From Bombardia bombarda (Eukaryota > Ascomycota > Sordariomycetes > Sordariales > Lasiosphaeriaceae), in NCBI GenBank assembly GCA_030512295.1, contig JAULSR010000002.1, positions 868,001 through 932,000 on the forward strand: DNA of 64,000 bases. The letters are read 5' to 3'. Made by a program: the position numbers and the translations under genes. Of this stretch, positions 23,928 through 36,214 are shown piece by piece. The notes below the pieces were generated by a model that did no database searches, had not been told where the DNA came from, and saw only the letters and a list, made by a program, of their open reading frames with translations. Positions within the stretch are counted from its first letter, which is position 1. Every line of letters starts with the position of its first letter.

Positions 23928-26369
23928 TGATGAAACAAGCGATAACCAGCGAGCTTGATGTAGGATAGTATAACATAGATCTCTATATCAGCGGAATTCC
24001 AGATGCCAATACATGACCAATGCAAATTTGACCAGAAAACGATGATGTTGCAGATGCGGGAGCATGCACACCATGCTGTGCGTCAGTCAAGAAATGGCTT
24101 GTGATAGCGCCACTGACAAGGTCATTGACAGAGAAACAAAACGCCACATTATGCAAATACACACGTATATGTACTTTTACCACTGATGGGTGGTCGTCTC
24201 GACCGCGCGTCCCACAGTTGACGAGCCTCGAGCAAATGGTACTTATGAACTCCATCACGTCACGGGCGGTAGTAGGCTGTTCACAACCAAGGCCGTGACA
24301 CCGTGACACTGGTCCAGTCCAGTGGATTAAGCTCATCGGATTCCCTGCGCTGGGATGGGCTGGTAAAGGAAACTGAACCGGCAACCCGGTATCTGATATT
24401 GTACATTCCCTGCGTGGATCGTGTGGATACTGTGCACCTAATGCTTGCTCTTGGCCATCATCCATCCATTGGGATGTACTGAAGAATGCTGATTTAAGAC
24501 ACGACTTCCATGTTACAATACACGCGTCTTGAGAACAAGCAGCCCCTTTATTATTGGGCTTCGTCAATGGATGAGATCGCCAGTTGGGCGTCCCTTCGTG
24601 TACATACCGGTGGATCAGTGGCCAACAAAGTTGAAGACAAGAAAAGGTCCAAGTCGGCTCTTAAGCCGGGCTGGGGGGACCGAAATAGTTGTTGTCCCGC
24701 AGCACTAGGGCCTGATAGGTATCGGTCGAGCAGTAGCCCTTTGCCAGCAGGTCGGATACGAACATTTGAACATTTTGACCTTGCAGACGAGAGGCGACAG
24801 CGAACACCGGACAACGTTTCGGGGGAGCCTCAGAAGTAATTAATTTTCTTGCTTTTGATTGTGATGGTGCAGCAGCAGACGCAGGTTGGTTAGGAGTTGG
24901 CGATTGTTGCTGCTCCTTCTGCCACCTGGTCAGATAGACGAGATCATCAGATCCGTTCAGGGCAAGCACGACTGTGGGTGGTTACCTCTCAGATCATGAA
25001 TTAATCAGGCAACCAAGGTGTGTGCTACGTGCCCTGTGCATTGGGAAAGTTACGCTAAAGTTATTCGGTACCCCGCCATGGCCCACCGTGTTCCATGGAA
25101 GGGGTGACCTGGGGGAGCACCTCGCGTGCTGAGTGGTGGTGGTCTCAGCCTCCCAGGACATGAAGCTCCTGGCCAAGCAAAGAGACACACACACACAGAC
25201 ACTAGACACACCACACAAACTCTCGAGCCACCTCACCCACTGCATCTCCGCCGCGCCATGGATCGACGCAAGCGGACGGCTGAGATTGGGCCTGCTAGCG
25301 ACGCAGCTAATCCATATCCACCACAAGGCCTTACCAGTCCAGCGCTGCTGGCATCTGCAGGCCCAAGCTGCAGTCAGGTTTGCTATACGAGGAGCCAGGC
25401 CAAGTTGGCCTCTGACTGATGGATGAATTGCGCTGCTGGCGCTGGTGCTGGCCTGCTGCATGTCTCTACCCGGCCAGCGGGCCGCGAGGGAGGAAAATCT
25501 CCAAGGAAGGAAGGGATGCTGAGGTGATGTGAGATAAAGTGATTGATGGACAGTCATCAGTCAATGATTGACCAGCTTGATGCAACTTAAGGCTGCCAGT
25601 CCCATATTCCTCCCCTCCAGTCTCTGTGGCTGTCTCTTGTCTTGAACTCGTCCGGTTTGTGTGTATCTGATGGCTACTTATGTCGCCAAGGAGGAAAGTT
25701 GTTACAGTCACTCACTCAAGTCGCTCGGTGGTTGGAGTGGTGGTGGCGCCCGACCTTCTGATCAAATTACTGACTGCGGCTGCTGCTGACCGACAGCCTT
25801 TTCCGCCCCCTTCGCGAATCGACAAAACGGGCGAAGGGCAGCAAGTGGCTATCGTGCATGGCATTGCGGGGTGTGGTGTGGTGTTGAGGAGACCCCTATT
25901 AAAAGCAAGCTTGGGAGCGCATCGTTTGGTCGACAGCTTACCGACAGAAAAGAGAAGAGACGCTGTTTTTCGCCACCCAGTCCAATCAATCGGCCGGAAT
26001 CCGATCCTACCTACTATCGAGGATACACTAAGGCAGTCCTAAAAAGAGCATATTGCACTACGGACCGAGACGACGCCTCGCTTGAATCCTGACGCCGAAT
26101 TGAGGACGACGACGGCGAATACTTCTCCAAACAAAGGCGACAAGAGGACGACAAGCCCTGGTTTCTTTTCCCCCTTCCTTCCTTCTTGCGGCTGAGTCTT
26201 GAGACGACAACTGTCGTCAGTACCAGGGTCTAAACACACTAGTCTAAATCCCAGCGCGCCGGAAATCGAAACCAAACCCTGGGGCGATCATATCATACCC
26301 CCCCTGGAGCCCTGCCTATCTTACCTATGCGACGCCGGCGTCTTCACAAGATCTCTTCTCTTCACAGCC
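23928..26369. other. intergenic region before the F-box gene
   Basis: About 2.4 kb. Contains an orphan minus-strand ORF (24661-24967, listed separately), an (AC)n-like stretch near 25187-25230, and a CT-rich leader with the likely start of the F-box transcript at about 26150-26369. Nothing else is supported. Confidence 0.4.
24661..24967 (-). CDS. orphan ORF or terminal-exon fragment
   Basis: Minus-strand open frame of about 102 codons without a good ATG at its start. It could be a terminal exon, as CCCACAG stands directly upstream. Codons have GC-rich third positions, and the end reads VSDLLAKGYCSTDTYQAL then NNYFGPP. I do not recognise it and find no partner exon upstream, so it is either a gene fragment or chance. 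Confidence 0.18.
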
Positions 26370-29300
26370 ATGTTCGGCGGCTCGCCGCCGCCACGGACGT
26401 CGTCATGGTCATGGAACAACTTTCGAAGCAGACGCAACAGCGAGAGCGAAGCCCGTCCTTTATCGGAAGGACGTAGTAGACGCAATAGCGAGGGCCAAGT
26501 TCGACCCTCGTCTATGGGCAGTCTCTTCAGCGGTGGTGGTGGCGGTTCGAAATCGAACAGTGGTGGTAGTGGGAGCCCTGGTGGCTCTCGCTCAAGCTCT
26601 CGACCTGGCACGGGCTCTGGCTCAAAAAGGAACTCGCTTTCGGCACTCGACTCGTCCAGCAACAAAAGCAGCCGTGATGGCGCAGCCGCCGCAATTCGCA
26701 ACGAGGTGGCCGACTTTATGGCAGCCCACCTGGATCTAGATTTGCGGGATCCAAGTGTCGTTGCCGCTGATTCTGTGAACCCTCTTGCTGGCGCTGCTGT
26801 CGTGTCTGGTGGTGCTACCAGACACAACCGCAGAACATCCACTGTGTCCCAGTGAGTACCGGCCTTTTTCAGCTTCAGCTTCTTTAATCTGTTCCGTGTC
26901 TGCGTTTCCGGTCTGCAGGCCAACCAATCCCATGTTGTCGTCACATCTTCTTCTCCCCACACCATGTCATGGCACGCCACGCACCCACACCTTTATTTCC
27001 ATTTGGGACTCGACACTGGCGTGCGTTTTCCTACTATTCTTCTCAAGGCAACGGGCGGCCTCGAGCCCCGAGCGGTGGCAGCTGACAGGGTGTGCATGTG
27101 TGCTGTGAAACATCATCACAGATCATCAAAGGCTAGTGCACTCACTACATGCGCTCCTTGTGACATTGCTATTTCGGTACCGCCTCCTCCTGGCTTCCCC
27201 CACCTACCGTACCGAGATGCACAACCTCCGTCTTATTTTTGTCGGTTCCTCCAGTTCCACAGCCTGACAGTCGCTGCACTACCCTTCCCATTTCTTGTTT
27301 CTGTCCTCCTTTTTATATTCAACAACTATCTGCTTCATTCCTCCGCATGTCTTCCATTGCCCACCGAGCGAACGAACCTATTTCTCTGCATTTCGCCCAT
27401 CCATCAGAACATTTGATTTCAAATATTTGAAGTGTTAATTTCCACCGCACGGTCGTGGCGTCACGTTGGCTTCGCTGAGCGGCAGGGCGACATCCCGCTT
27501 TGGGCGGTTGGATTCTTGGCAGTCCCCAGCAAGCGCTCGGGCATTAGAACCGTCTTGAATTGTTTGGGCCAGGCGCTGTGAAGTACCACTCTCTTATCTT
27601 ACACATTGGGTATTGGAGAGAGCCTTACGGGGTTGCAGCCGCCGGCCCCCAGATGTTGAGCAGCCCAAAACAGATACAAACACCAGTTGTAACGCCCATA
27701 TATCTGTGATGGTTTGAACCAATGCTGTAAACTGTGATGAATGTGGCCGGTGCTCCTTCTCCGAGGGCTGAGAGTCTGTGGTTTAGTTCTATCTCATTTA
27801 AACCCACTACGTCTTTCTCAGCCATTTTTAGTCAGAGAGTTCTCGGCCTCTACCTTTTCTTCTTCTATTTCTTTTCTTCCTTAGGTTCTAGAAATCTGGA
27901 ACGTGGGATACTGTAGCGGTTGTCTAGAGGCTCATTGACCCTTTCTAACGAGGCTGTTTCCGAGTCTAGTCCTCCGCTGTCTTACTTTAACAACCCCAAG
28001 AGGGCATACAACCATCACCGAGCATATTCCGCCGCACCCATAGTGCAGCAGCAGCAACAACCACCACCACTTTTCAGTAATAATGAAGATCCAACCATAA
28101 GGCTACCTCCACCTCGTCCCAAGAGCGCCTCCTTCATAGGCCAAACTTCACATCCCGTTTCTGGCCAAGCTCCCGTTTTTCCTGCTTCGGCCGCCATGCC
28201 CATGGGCAGTATGCCTCTTGCCATGTATCCACCGAGGGACCAGGAAGCTGTCATGAGGACCAAAGGGGTGGGTGCTGGGATTCATCAAGTGCCTCTTATT
28301 CGCCCTACCCCAAGACTGGACCAGGGACCCAAGGCCCGATCTGTACCTGTTGTTTCTCATCAAGGTCCTTCTCCGGGGTTGGAACGTCCTGGCTTATACA
28401 ACCATCCACGACGTTTCTCTAACAGCAGTACCGTCTCATCAGCGAGCAGTTTGGGTTCGAGTCGTGACAGTTTTGAGAGTCGCCTGCGCAGCTCTTCCAT
28501 TGCGAGCAGCCAGACGAGCATCGAATCCATGCCACCACTTAAATCTAGATTCAACACGCGATCGGCAACGGCGGCAGCGGCTGCATCGTATGCGCATCAC
28601 CAAAAGCTACAAAGTAATGGACAGTACTACCATCCTTGGCATAAGCCAGCACCAGCCAAGACGTATCGACGGAAAGCGAAGCCGGGCGAATTGTTTGCGG
28701 CCCTTCCCGGCGAGGTCCTGGAATTGATCCTTGAGGAGCTCCGCAAGCTCCATATGCAGCCAGGGGGTGGCAACAGCTGCGCGACATGTTGGATGCGTGA
28801 TTGCTGCTCAGTTGCTCTGAGTGCTCGCAAGTTCCTCAAGCATGCTCGAAAGGCATTGTATCAAAACATTCAACTGGTTGGAGCTGAGAGCTTGCATATG
28901 AAGAAGCGGACCAAGGTAAACCATGGCTCGAGGCTTATCCTGTTGCGCCGGACGTTACGGGCAAACACGCACATCGCCGGGATCGTCCGGTCGCTGAAGC
29001 CGCCATCATTGCCACTCGGTGCTGCGGTGGAGAAATATAACGACCTGGTAGCTTCGGTGGTGATGGCGTGTCCAAATCTCGAGCGGTTAGTTGGCTATTA
29101 TCCCAGCTACAATCACTCCTTTCAACGGCTCTTCCACGCTTTGTCAACACGGCCGACCTTGAAGGAGATGAACTGGATTATCGAAGCCTCACCACTACAG
29201 CAACAACAGCGTCATCACAGGTCCCGTCCATCAGGCAGCGGGAATACCAACCATCTTTGGGCAGAAGAGGAACTGCAGCCACACCAATCTCGATGGTTTC

Positions 29301-30790
29301 TTAATTACCACTTGAACTGGCAACAGCTCACCACGCTCCTTGTCCACTGCCAGCCTGGCGGGACGCTGGCATCTGACAAACTTGTAGCACGCACACTCCG
29401 ATGCCTGCCTCGTCTAGAAAACCTTCACCTCTCCCATCTCTCCCCCGCCAGCTTCAACGACGCCAACCTGCTCTCCCTCCCACCACTTAAGAAGCTCTCC
29501 CTTTCCCACCTCCCTGGCATTACAACCGCCGGCCTTTCTTCCCTGGCAACCCGCTCAACCAGCATATCCCTCACCACGCTTACGCTCGTGCACATGAACG
29601 TCGAGACTCTCCCGGTGCTCGCCCGCATCTTCTCCCACCTTCCTTCCCTCGACACTTTCAACCTCGTCCAGCCACACGCGCCCATGATGCCGACCGACGA
29701 GCTGGTCTTGCTTTTCCCGTACCTCGCTTCGCCCTCCCTCCGCAAGCTGCACTGGGACATACCTTATCTCCCCACGCGCGCCACCACCGCCGACACCATC
29801 CTCGCCAAGAGCATCAGCGCAAACGGCTTCCCAGCCTTGCGCATCCTCCGCGCGCCAAACGACCCCGAGGGCATCTTCCAATCTCTATGCAGCCCGCGCG
29901 AGCGCGCCGACCTCCCCACCGATCGATTTCGCGGAGGAGCAGGGTCCACTGGATCTGGGGCTAGACAGTCCACCCTGTTTCGCGGCCTCTTGTCAAGCCA
30001 GCAGCAACCGAGCGGCGGCCACGGACGCGCCGCGTCGGATTACTACTCACGCCCCAGCAGCAGCAGCAGCAGCCCTCTCCACAGCAACAACCGTCATGCC
30101 TGGCCCGGTGGCACCATGCCCACGAGCCCAAGCAGCGCGCCGACGAGCCCCATGTTCCCGCCCGACTCGCTCCTGCTCCCTCGTGACAACAGTAACTTGC
30201 ACCATGCTCGGCTGGCGGCGCAGGCAAGGCTCGAGGCGGCGCGGCGGTTCCCGCGCTTCTTTGTCAATGTGATTGACGATGCCGCCACCGACGCCAATGG
30301 CAACGGGAATGCGAATGCGAATGCAAATGGTAAATGGAATGGTGGAAACAGCGGTGGGGGAGTGATGGTGGTGGAAAGGTACGGCATCGGCGCCTTTATC
30401 GGCACGGCAGAGTCCAAGATCCGTTATGTGCTTACTCCGGACCCCGGTGCGACAGACGAGGGCGGCGGGCTGGTGGGTGTGGCGGATCTTCTCAGGGATA
30501 ATGGCGAGGCGTTGGTTTTGCCGCCGCCGCCGCCGTCATCGTCGGAGACGGAGAGGGACAGGGATGGGAGGAGCAGCAGCAAGGGGAGGAGGAGGAGCAG
30601 CAGTATCGGGAGATGGTCGGAGCGGAAGAAGGCTGAGGCGGCAGCGGCGGCGGATGGGCAGAGTAATAGGATACGGGAAGGGTGTGTTGGAAGGTGGAAT
30701 ACCTTGAGCGGACCGGTGGTGGATAAGAAGGATAGGGAGCGGTGGTGGCATGTGGAGAGGGGCAGGTGGAGGGCGGTTGTGCTTTCTTGA
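26370..30790 (+). CDS. large F-box protein with Ser-rich N-terminus
   Basis: Model: exon 1 at 26370-26851 (donor GTGAGT), exon 2 at 27928-30790, giving 1114 aa. The 1076-nt intron is long for a fungus, but the phases match (Q joins at CA/A), exon 2 has no ATG near its open start, and both sides share the same Ser/Arg-rich style (RSRRNSE repeats in exon 1; RRFSNSSTVSS in exon 2). An F-box starts near residue 418 (LPGEVLELILEELRKL), followed by a Cys-rich stretch and a leucine-rich region (about 600-760) with repeated LxxLxLSHL patterns. F-box proteins recruit substrates to SCF ubiquitin ligases; the substrate is unknown. The C-terminus is disordered with polySer and Asn/Gly tracts. Alternative: two genes, or extra small exons inside the intron. 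Confidence 0.68.
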
Positions 30791-31376
30791 GGTATGGGAT
30801 TAATATGCAATTGGGATGATTATGGGAGGAATGTTTAGACGAATGTGGCTACGATTGTGGCCAGAGAAACCACCATGATGGAGTTTACATAGACTTGGCT
30901 CGTGGGAACTGAGGGGGGGCATTCCAGGGGCAGGGGAATAAGATCTTTTGGGAAGAAAAGGTTTCTTGGATCGACTAGAATTAATCGACACAAGAAAAAT
31001 CAGCATTCTTTATTTTGAATGGCTTAACTAAGAATCTATAGTCTAGTAAATAATAGTAAATATTACAATTAGAGATATACGGCCATGGTATCGTCGACCC
31101 TAACCCTACTCACCCCTTTTGCTTTATCAACTTTAGCTCGTTATTTTACATGGCGGCTCGGCGCTCGGGCGGCTTTAGTTAGCGGGACCCTTCCATTGCT
31201 TTTAGCGACGTCATTTGCCGCATCCCTAATTTTCAAACATTATTGTTCCTTTTACAGCATCACACACCCTACGAATACCGCCAACCCATATAACAGTTTG
31301 CTATCAGAGCAGCCATTTCACCCACGACAACCTTCCCTTTAGACCATAGTCCCATATCATTACCGGCATAGAGATC
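30791..31376. other. intergenic, partly AT-rich
   Basis: An AT-rich patch (about 30985-31080) separates the F-box gene from JAC1. The rest is the JAC1 upstream region. An 85-codon hydrophobic ORF (31085-31342) is treated as chance. Confidence 0.4.
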
Positions 31377-32278
31377 ATGCGAGCCTCAATCATATTTAAC
31401 AGTCCCGCGCGGGCCGCCAGCCGACTTTGCGCTACCTGTCGCAAGGAGGCGACTTCGACGACGAGAGGATTTGCGACAGTATCAGCTGCGACTGGGGTTA
31501 GCATCAGCAACAGCAGGCCAGCGACAACCTCGCAAAAGGCGCAGAGGATAGCATCTTCTTCTTCTTCTTCTTCTCCCTTGCCCACCGCTGCGACTCGCCG
31601 CTGGCTGTCTCAATCCGCAACAAAACCAACTTCCTCTTCCTCCTCCTCCTCCTCCCCCACAACCCAAGACCCATCCCAGCAACAACAGCAACAGCAACCC
31701 CCCAAAACCCCCGATACTACGCCCTCTTCCCCGAAACCCTCCCCGCCGGCGCGCCCCCCTCGGGGCCCTTCCACATCGACGTACGCGCCCTCCGGCGCGA
31801 GTTCCTCCGCCTCCAAGCCGCCGCCCACCCCGACTTCCACCACTCGGCCTCGGGGCACTCCGATACCAAGACCGCCGCGCGCCGGCAGGCCGAGACGACC
31901 AGCGCGCTCATCAACAGCGCCTACAAGACGCTGTCGTCCCCGTTGCTGCGCGCGCAGTACCTGCTGCACGAGCTGCACGGGGTGGACCTGGCGGGCGACG
32001 AGGCCGGCTCGGAGACGGCGGCAGACGCGGAAGTGCTGATGACGGTGCTGGAGGCGCGCGAGGCGATCGAAGAGGCGCAGCGGGAGGAGGATCTCGTGGG
32101 GCTGCGGGCGGAGAACGAGGAGAGGATTGAGGCGGCGGAGAGGGCGATTGAGGACGGGTTTGGGCGCGGGGATGTGGAGGCGGTGAAGGGGGAGGCGGTG
32201 CGGTTGAGGTATTGGATGAATATTCGAGAGAGCGTGGATAATTGGGAGAGGGGGAAGCCGGTTGTTTTGCAGCATTAG
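31377..32278 (+). CDS. JAC1: mitochondrial J-protein co-chaperone JAC1/HSC20, reading frame interrupted
   Basis: The N-terminal part (from ATG 31377) reads as a mitochondrial targeting region rich in Arg/Ser/Ala (RRWLSQSATK), then Ser and Gln tracts. The J-domain and HSC20 C-terminal domain lie in another frame from about 31712: YYALFPETLP, then AAAHPDF with the HPD motif, LINSAYKTL, LLRAQYLL, and RLRYWMNI near the end. Family knowledge: HSC20/Jac1 delivers the ISU scaffold to mitochondrial Hsp70 for Fe-S cluster transfer. The two frames differ by one base within a tract holding C6, A4 and C5 runs (31698-31713). Either one base is missing here (mutation or assembly error), or there is a non-standard intron (31607-31668, donor GTCTCA, acceptor CCCAAG) that would give a 279-aa protein. 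No well-formed GT-AG intron restores the frame. Confidence 0.85.
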
Positions 32279-33601
32279 CTTTGGGGGGAAGGTTAGATGG
32301 GTAGGATGTTAGGGGGGGTGGCGGGTACTAAATAGTGTCTCATGTAGTCCAGAGGAAGGAAACGAATGACGTCTTGAACTGGGCATTATGGAAATATTTC
32401 GTCGTTATTTCCCCGTTCCTGTCTCTCGTCGGGTCAATAATAGTGTCTGTTCCAGCTAGCCATCCAGGGTGATGACAAACCTGTCAGAATCTCGAACCGG
32501 AAAATGTCTTGAAGCTAGATAGGCGGCAGCTGGCTTCAAATCCCTGGTCTTGGGGTGGGATGTTCTGCAAGCAGCCCATAACTGCTTCGGCAATCATTCC
32601 AGGGTGAATGGATGTGAGGCAGAAAAGAATGCAGTGACAGTTTGATGGGCTGAGGAGAGCAGGAGATGCGGGTGTGCCCTGGTTCTGCCGAACATCGTAC
32701 GATTTTGACATCGGCCCAGTCCCTAGCACCCACCACCAGAAACCAAGAGGCATACTTGGACCTTCTTTACTTAAAAGACGGTAAATACGGTAATGTGAGG
32801 TATGGGCTTACCAATTCAATCTGTCACGGGAATAACTTGCTGACTTGCATCGAAAGCAGCTATTTCTTGCTGCTTCGTTCTGCTCAGACATCATCACGCC
32901 ACGATATCAAGACGCGTGGCAAGCCAATTGCAATGCATATTATGACATATGAATAAATCTCTAAATCTATCGCAGGACTCTTTAGAATAACTATCCCCCC
33001 ATAATTTCGGTCTAGGTACCTGGTCCAATGCACAAGATGGCCAAGGCGATCACCGGCAAGGAGCAGAGCCATGTGGGACAACTGGACATAATGTCATGAT
33101 GCAAACTCCACCCCTGGTTTCTGCTCCACAGTCTGATTCTGACGCAGACTTTCTACCCGTGCCACGGTATCTTTCAACATCTTTATGATGTCCAGGTAGC
33201 CTAATTATTTGGTTATTTTCCTGCGTCATTTATTAGCTGCAAAGAAATATGCGACGGCTGAGCGTCTGAGCTCAGCCTTTCAACCCCTGAGGTCATCTTA
33301 CTTACAGAGTCGATCCAAGCTGCAGCTCATGATTGCTGCTCTTCATGTTTTCTCTCTCGTTATTCTTTTCCTCACGCGCACGCTTTCAGTCCCTCCAGGC
33401 TGTTAGCTTCACTTTCCACACGTGGTTGCTGTTCGTATTCTTCTTCCTTTTCTTGTTCCTGTTCTGCAACTCGCAAATTTTGCGCTCACGCTCAAGGATC
33501 CCGTTCTTTTCTTTTTTGTTCTCGTTCTTCTCACCGTCGATTATGCGCTTCCGGAGATGATCCAGGCTGCCACTCTTGGGGATCGTGTTCCTCTTGGTTT
33601 C
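32279..33601. other. intergenic region between JAC1 and the kinase-like relic
   Basis: About 1.3 kb with no supported gene. ORFs on both strands are short and lack domain features; a CT-rich stretch lies at about 33330-33600. Confidence 0.4.
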
Positions 33602-34105
33602 CTACTTCTTCTTTTTCGTCTTCTTCTCCTCCTCAATTAACCGGGAAACCTGCTTATGTTTGGGGTCCGGGAGAATGATGGCGAAGTCAAATTCGACTAC
33701 CATAGCACGTTGTCGCTCGTTATGCCAGCGGTAATGGCTCATCCTCGCCCACTTGTGGTTGATGCCATTGTTCAAGAGGGCCTTCTGGGAGCGCTTTTTC
33801 TCCGCGTCCAGGCCAGCTTCCGCCATCTCGCCGCACCACGACATGAGCATAAAGTGATCAAGCCGTGGGGTTCTTGGGCTCTCATAGCCGTTCTTGAGGT
33901 AAATTAGGCCCAGGTGTACGGGAATCATCTTGGGCGACACGATGCGAGATCACGGCGAGATCACGTTAGGGCAGCTACTGTCGAGAGCCAAGCCCCTCTT
34001 CAGACCTAACAGGCAGGCCTGCGTACACCATTGCTGGATGCCATAAATGCCCGTACAGATTTCAATCTGCTCGGAGCCCTCCGTTGACTTTGATGACGGC
34101 GCCAT
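33602..34105 (-). pseudogene. decayed fungal protein-kinase-like gene
   Basis: Minus-strand relic. From an ATG at 34105 one frame reads WCTQACLLGLKRGLALD then SCPNV and stops; after a short gap a second frame (33940-33602) reads MIPVHLGLIYLKNGYE, DHFMLMSWCGEMAEAG, RAMVVEFDFAIILPD and ends in a Lys-rich tail. From memory both blocks belong to one family of fungal kinase-like proteins, where they are separated by roughly 80-110 residues. Here only about 30 bases separate them, so the middle, including the nucleotide-binding lobe, is deleted. The place where relatives have an HGD catalytic loop reads NHKWAR, so the catalytic Asp is gone. It is inferred to be non-functional. Confidence 0.62.
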
Positions 34106-34615
34106 CGATAATTCCGCACCCAGACTACTATCACAGTTAGTTATGGTAAATTTTCTAAAGGGATAGTCGTGAATTGAGTACCTTAGCTACCGTGACCATT
34201 CACATGTTATCGAGGTTATGGAGAGAGAGCGTGTCCGTATAAGGCGCTGGCAACTGCTGCTTCAGGTCCCCCTGATTGGCTTGGAAGTGGATGCGAAATG
34301 GGGGAGGGGTGCCCGCAGCTAGAGGTTAAAGTGAACATCCTAACAAGTTCCGTGCGTGGCGGTTCGTGCCAGACGGTAGCAGGGTACCTAGGTAGTCAGC
34401 CCCACCAACCCCACCTAAACAAAGTGACAACCTCCCTACAAGGCCTACACGCTATAGCAGCCAGATCCAAACCACATCACAACAACTTCCAACGCTCAAC
34501 CTTTCGAGACAGGGCTGCAAGTGCCCTTTTTTATGCAGCAATAAACTTCAATTCTTTCTCTGTTCGTCCATCAGCTGTACTCTCCTCGAACGGGCGCGGC
34601 CCCAGCCCTGCAAGA
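34106..34615. other. intergenic, upstream of CSN4
   Basis: About 510 bases carrying the CSN4 promoter and leader. The CSN4 frame is open upstream to 34298 but the family start is the ATG at 34616. Nothing else is seen. Confidence 0.4.
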
Positions 34616-35878
34616 ATGGCGTCGGCCAAAGTAGCAAAGGCTCTCGAGCTCACCCCCAGCCAGGACGACCCGGCCCAGGCATTTAAATCCATACTCAGCA
34701 ACATCAAAACGCTCTCCTCCCCAACAGACATCACAGCCGACCTCACCGCCATCGCCGACGCCATCTTCGCCGCCCAGCTCGGCCTGGTACCCACGCGGTC
34801 CATCCTAGCCGACCTGACGACCACGCTCGAGTCGATATCCAACCATGACGTGTGGATCTCCGTCGGCCAGCACGTCGTGTCCATCATCAGCGGGAGCACC
34901 TCGCTCTCGTCGTCCCTACTCGAGGTATCAGCCGGGCTGCGCGGGCTCGTGGCCACCGCCCACGAGGCCAATGGGGACTTCCTCGACGCCGCCAAGGCGC
35001 TCGCCGAGATACCGCTCGACAGCTCGCAGCGCCGCATGGCCGACGCCGACAAGGTGCGCATCTGGATCCGCATCGTGCGCAACTACCTCGAGGTCGAAGA
35101 CGGCACCGCGGCCGAGGCGTACCTGAACAAGCTCAAGAACGTAATGCACGACATCGAGGACCCCGAGCTCAACCTACACTTCAAGCTCAGCGCCGCCCGC
35201 ATCCAGGACTCAAAGCGCCAGTTCCTCGCCGCCGCCCAGAGCTACCACGACATCAGCTTCTCCCTCGCCATCGCCGAGGACGAGCGCCTCCACACGCTCG
35301 CCATGGCCATCAAGTGCGCCATCCTCGCCCCCGCCGGCCCCCCGCGCAGCAGGATCCTCGGACGCTTGTACAAGGACGAGCGCTCCGCTGGGCTCGATGA
35401 GTTCGGCATCCTGGAGAAGATGTTCCTCAACCGTCTACTAGCGCCCGCGGAGGTGGACAAGTTCGCAAAGGGCCTCGCGCCGCACCAGCTCGCCACCACG
35501 ATGGACGGCTCGACGGTCCTGGCAATGGCTGTCGTGGAGCACAACCTCCTGGGTGCGAGCCGGCTGTATAGCAATATTGGGTTTGACGCCCTGGGGCTGC
35601 TGCTGGGTCTGGATAGCGATAAGGTCGAGGACACGACGGCAAAGATGATTGAGCAGGGCCGGTTGACCGGGTCCATCGACCAGATCGACAGGATAATCTA
35701 CTTTGAGAGCGGCGAGGCGTCGGGCGAGAAGGGAAGCGGCCGCGCCGAGGTCTTGGCGGGCAAGGAGATGCGTCGGTGGGACAGCAACGTCCAGGGGCTG
35801 TCTGAATATGTGGAGAGGCTTACAGATTCCCTCCAAGCCGAGTTTCCCGAGTTTGTTGCATCTCAGATTACGGTCTGA
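34616..35878 (+). CDS. CSN4: COP9 signalosome subunit 4
   Basis: Single exon, 420 aa, from the ATG at 34616 (MASAKVAKALELTP) to TGA. Helical repeats fill residues 1-250 (LRGLVATAHEANGDFLDAAK, YLEVEDGTAAEAYLNKL), followed by a PCI winged-helix domain at about 280-380 (KMFLNRLLAPAEVDKFAKGL, then IEQGRLTGSIDQIDRIIYF). This is the characteristic CSN4 pattern and length. The COP9 signalosome removes NEDD8 from cullins and so controls cullin-RING ubiquitin ligases; in filamentous fungi it also affects development and secondary metabolism. The protein is nuclear/cytosolic with no signal peptide. It is unrelated in function to its flanking genes. Confidence 0.94.
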   Translation: MASAKVAKALELTPSQDDPAQAFKSILSNIKTLSSPTDITADLTAIADAIFAAQLGLVPTRSILADLTTTLESISNHDVWISVGQHVVSIISGSTSLSSSLLEVSAGLRGLVATAHEANGDFLDAAKALAEIPLDSSQRRMADADKVRIWIRIVRNYLEVEDGTAAEAYLNKLKNVMHDIEDPELNLHFKLSAARIQDSKRQFLAAAQSYHDISFSLAIAEDERLHTLAMAIKCAILAPAGPPRSRILGRLYKDERSAGLDEFGILEKMFLNRLLAPAEVDKFAKGLAPHQLATTMDGSTVLAMAVVEHNLLGASRLYSNIGFDALGLLLGLDSDKVEDTTAKMIEQGRLTGSIDQIDRIIYFESGEASGEKGSGRAEVLAGKEMRRWDSNVQGLSEYVERLTDSLQAEFPEFVASQITV

Positions 35879-36214
35879 GGCGTGGTAGTGGTACGAACAA
35901 AACGAAAATGATTATCTTGTCTACTACGAAACGTTTCCGTTTCTCCAATCTTGTCTCTCCCATGTAAGGGCAAGACTGAGTAGTAAAACTAGCATTATTA
36001 CGAAGTCTATGAACGCGATCAAAAATACACAACAAGCCCCGACCCTCTCAACTACCTGATTAAATATGTGCAAGCAGCGTGTTACCCAATGCGCCATGTC
36101 GTGGACAAAATACAGATATTCACCCAAATACAAACCAAACCCATTCTAGAACCATGCCTTGCCTTACCTAGCCGTTTCGGCATATCTTCCTATCCCTGTG
36201 TGAATCCCTCCCAT
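35879..36214. other. convergent 3' region of CSN4 and the SGNH hydrolase
   Basis: About 340 bases between two stop codons on opposite strands; it holds both 3' UTRs. Nothing else is seen. Confidence 0.4.

Noticed and set aside
31085..31342. 85-codon hydrophobic ORF upstream of JAC1
   Set aside because: No homology-like motif, weak start context, and it lies in the JAC1 leader/promoter.
32528..32548. CTTCAAATCC resembling a tRNA B-box
   Set aside because: No A-box at the right distance and no cloverleaf can be drawn; no tRNA or rRNA gene was found in the window.
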